From: an uncultured Collinsella sp.
Lineage (GTDB): Bacteria > Actinomycetota > Coriobacteriia > Coriobacteriales > Coriobacteriaceae
Length of the DNA: 14,743 nt
Direction of reading: 5' to 3'
NCBI GenBank assembly: GCA_900544465.1
Contig: UQVT01000032.1
Location: 1 to 14,743 of the forward strand
Part shown: positions 12,493 through 14,743 of the stretch, one piece after another
How positions within the stretch are numbered: the first letter of the stretch is position 1
How the letters are laid out: every line of letters begins with the position of its first letter
Position numbers and translations under genes: made by a program
Notes under the pieces: generated by a model
The model's database searches: none
What the model was told of the DNA's origin: nothing
What the model saw: only the letters and a program-made list of their open reading frames with translations

Positions 12493-14743
12493 GTGAGTCT
12501 CGGCAGCAAACTATCCAACGCAAAGGTCTCCTTTGCGATATTTAAGCGCGACATTAAGCGACTGCTTATGAATCCCGTCGCCCTGGTGGTCACCCTGGGC
12601 GTGTGCGTCATTCCCTCGCTGTATGCCTGGTACAACATCGTTGCAAACTGGGATCCGTACGGAAATACCCAGGGCATTAAAATCGCCATCGCCAACAACG
12701 ATCAGGGCACCCAGAACGACCTAGTGGGAGAGCTCAACGCAGGCGATAAGGTGGTCGACCAGCTCAAGGAGAACGACCAGCTTGGCTGGACCTTCGTCGA
12801 CTCGGCGGCAGATGCCAAAGAGGGCGTCGAAAGTGGCGAATACTATGCTGCCATCGTGATTCCCAAGAACTTCTCCGACAATCTCGTCTCGATGCTCGAC
12901 GGCAATTACCATCAGCCGAAGCTCACCTATTACGTCAACGAGAAAAAGAGCGCCATTGCGCCCAAGGTCACCGATACCGGTGCCAACACCATCGAGGAGC
13001 AGATCAACTCGGAGTTTGTCTCCACGGTGGGCGAGACCGTCGCGGGCATTGCCAAAGATGCTGGCATCGACCTTAAAGACAAGGCAACCCAGACCAAGGA
13101 TTCGCTGGCGGGCTCGGTGTCCGAGGCGTCTGATACCCTGGGCGAAGTACGCGATTCCATCGGCGACATGAACACCGCCATCGACAAGACGAGCAACTCG
13201 ATTGCTTCGGCCGATGCTGCACTGGCGGGCCTGCAGGGGCAGGCGCCTTCGCTAACGCAGGCAATCGCTCAGGGTAATGATCTGCTGGGCGAAGCTCGCA
13301 CCACGGCTGGCAAGTCCATCACCTCGCTCTCCAAGGCACTTTCGGAGGGCAGCATCGTGCTGAGTAAGACATCGGCTTCTGCGAACGCCGCGATTGGCAG
13401 GCTTACCGGTACGGTTACGTCCACGACCACTCGAATCGACAACTCGCTCGAATCCCTTCAGGCGACGATTGACCACAACAGCGCTGTCATCGAGCGCCTG
13501 CAGATTCTCGTTAACGATACGTCGACGGGATCGGAGAACGCCGATGCGCTCATCGCGTCGACCATCAATTCGCTTCGCGAGCAAAACCAGAAGCTGCAGA
13601 GCATTAAGGATGGCCTTTCTGCACAGTCGAGGGCCATGGCAAACGACGCTAAGGCAATCTCGAACGCGAGTAACGCACTCAACACGGCAATTCAGACCGG
13701 TACGGCTAACCTCGGTCAGGCTCAGACCGATCTGGGGCAGAACGCGCTGCCGAAGGCTTCGAGCGCGCTTGACTCCTTTGCCGCCGTTTCGGGCGATTTG
13801 ACCGGCATTGTATCGGGTATGACCCCCACGATAGCGAGCGCGCGCGGCACGCTGGCGCAGCTCGACGCCACGCTCAAGCAGGCAAAGACCACGCTGTCCC
13901 AAACCGATGCCTCCCTTGCCAAGGTTCAGGACAAGCTCGCGACCGCCGCTAATGACATTGCGGCGCTGCAGACCTCTGAGTCTATGGGCGAGTTAGCCGA
14001 CCTCATGGACGTCGACGTCAATGACGTGGCAGATTTCATGGCATCTCCGGTTGAGCTGACGTCCAAGTCAATCTATCCGGTCAAGAGCTTTGGCTCGGGC
14101 ATCGCGCCCTTCTACACCAATCTGGCGCTGTGGGTAGGCGGCTATGTGCTCATCGCTATCTACAAGCTCGAGGTCGACCGCGAGGGCATCGGTAGCTTTA
14201 CGGCGCGTCAGGGCTACTTTGGCCGCTGGCTGCTGATGGTGATCCTGGGTGCGTTCCAGGCCATTATCGTTACGGTGGGCGACCTGGTCATTGGCGTTCA
14301 GTGCGTCAATCCGCTGCTCTTTGTGCTGGGCGGCATCGCTATCTCGTTCACTTACGTCAACATCATCTATGCGCTGTCCACCACCTTTAAGCATATCGGT
14401 AAAGCCATTGGCGTCATCCTCGTCATTGTGCAGATCCCCGGCTCGTCGGGCATGTATCCCATCGAGATGATGCCCGGCTTCTTCCAATGGCTGCATCCGC
14501 TGCTGCCCTTCACCTATGGCATCAACCTGCTGCGCGAGACCGTCGGTGGCATGTATTCGTTCAACTACCTGTTCAACCTGTGCATCCTGGGCGTGTTCCT
14601 GATCGTGGCGCTCTTTATCGGTCTGCAGCTGCGCCCGTTGCTGCTCAACCTCAACCTGCTCTTTGATAAACAGCTTTCCACGACGGGGCTCATGATCTGC
14701 GAGTCCAACGACCTGCCGCGCCAGCGCTATTCGCTGCGCACGG
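12493..14743 (+). CDS. YhgE/Pip family membrane protein, 5' part (runs off the window)
   Basis: At least 750 aa of a large membrane protein of the YhgE/Pip (phage infection protein) family, related to ABC-2 type permeases. These proteins are linked to surface export and, in Lactococcus, to phage entry. The N-terminus has a short cytoplasmic segment (FKRDIKRLLMNPVALVVTLG), one TM helix (about 25-45) and the family-typical SLYAWYNIVANWDPYGNTQG. A long extracellular domain includes ~350 residues rich in Ser, Ala, Thr and Asp with coiled-coil character. Hydrophobic segments resume near residue 540 (FYTNLALWVGGYVLIAIY), and about five more follow, including a conserved PGSSGMYPIEMMPGFFQWLH stretch. 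GTG 12493 is chosen because GGATGG is 7 nt upstream and family members begin close to here; in-frame ATGs at 12478 and 12442 are alternatives. The stop codon is beyond the window. Confidence 0.9.
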   Translation, partial: MSLGSKLSNAKVSFAIFKRDIKRLLMNPVALVVTLGVCVIPSLYAWYNIVANWDPYGNTQGIKIAIANNDQGTQNDLVGELNAGDKVVDQLKENDQLGWTFVDSAADAKEGVESGEYYAAIVIPKNFSDNLVSMLDGNYHQPKLTYYVNEKKSAIAPKVTDTGANTIEEQINSEFVSTVGETVAGIAKDAGIDLKDKATQTKDSLAGSVSEASDTLGEVRDSIGDMNTAIDKTSNSIASADAALAGLQGQAPSLTQAIAQGNDLLGEARTTAGKSITSLSKALSEGSIVLSKTSASANAAIGRLTGTVTSTTTRIDNSLESLQATIDHNSAVIERLQILVNDTSTGSENADALIASTINSLREQNQKLQSIKDGLSAQSRAMANDAKAISNASNALNTAIQTGTANLGQAQTDLGQNALPKASSALDSFAAVSGDLTGIVSGMTPTIASARGTLAQLDATLKQAKTTLSQTDASLAKVQDKLATAANDIAALQTSESMGELADLMDVDVNDVADFMASPVELTSKSIYPVKSFGSGIAPFYTNLALWVGGYVLIAIYKLEVDREGIGSFTARQGYFGRWLLMVILGAFQAIIVTVGDLVIGVQCVNPLLFVLGGIAISFTYVNIIYALSTTFKHIGKAIGVILVIVQIPGSSGMYPIEMMPGFFQWLHPLLPFTYGINLLRETVGGMYSFNYLFNLCILGVFLIVALFIGLQLRPLLLNLNLLFDKQLSTTGLMICESNDLPRQRYSLRT

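Noticed and set aside
12493..14743. Phage or defence gene because of the name 'phage infection protein'
   Set aside because: YhgE/Pip is a widespread chromosomal membrane protein family. Nothing else in the window is phage- or defence-like.

Overview
The window looks like chromosomal DNA of a high-G+C Gram-positive anaerobe of the class Coriobacteriia, most likely Collinsella or a close relative. This is an inference from the protein style (VanR/VanS-like, PhoP/PhoR, CapA/CapB/CapC and YhgE/Pip proteins), codon use and intergenic repeat style. No 16S or other marker gene is present to confirm it.

Layout. Bases 1-310 hold the 3' end of a tRNA-Ser gene. Its tail plus terminator is repeated 190 bp downstream, and a palindrome-rich, highly structured spacer lies between the copies. 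Bases 311-1778 hold a minus-strand D-Ala-D-Ala carboxypeptidase (DacA/PBP5 type) with its own terminator. Everything after that is on the plus strand. A VanR/VanS-like two-component system (1907-3866) is divergent from the carboxypeptidase across a short region containing an 11-bp-arm dyad. Next come an orphan pstB (phosphate ABC transporter ATPase, 3970-4845) and a PhoP/PhoR-type two-component system (4910-7066). A three-gene exopolysaccharide phosphoregulation cassette follows: Wzz/CapA-like adaptor, BY-type tyrosine kinase and PHP-type tyrosine phosphatase (7262-9326). After these lie an ElaA-type GNAT acetyltransferase (9366-9866), htpG (10069-12093) and the 5' part of a YhgE/Pip membrane protein gene (12493 to the window edge).

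How the parts may work together. Most of the window is envelope- and stress-related: peptidoglycan trimming, two envelope/phosphate two-component systems, phosphate import energetics, surface polysaccharide control, the HSP90 chaperone and a YhgE/Pip export-type membrane protein. The VanRS-like pair has no vanH/A/X partners here and instead faces a D,D-carboxypeptidase. The CapABC-like genes have no glycosyltransferase genes next to them. PstB has no PstS/C/A next to it.

The most unusual material is non-coding: (i) the duplicated tRNA-Ser tail with inverted T-arm copies around a multi-hairpin element; (ii) a strong GNRA-loop terminator hairpin in the htpG leader, between the only plausible promoters and the start codon; (iii) a 25-bp-arm inverted repeat after htpG; (iv) a 27-nt periodic array in which a 17-nt core occurs in +, + and - orientation between near-palindromic 10-mers; and (v) a tandem 8-mer overlapping the likely -35 of the YhgE/Pip gene, followed by a structured leader. 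No complete, clearly new protein-based system (defence, CRISPR, phage or transposase) is visible.
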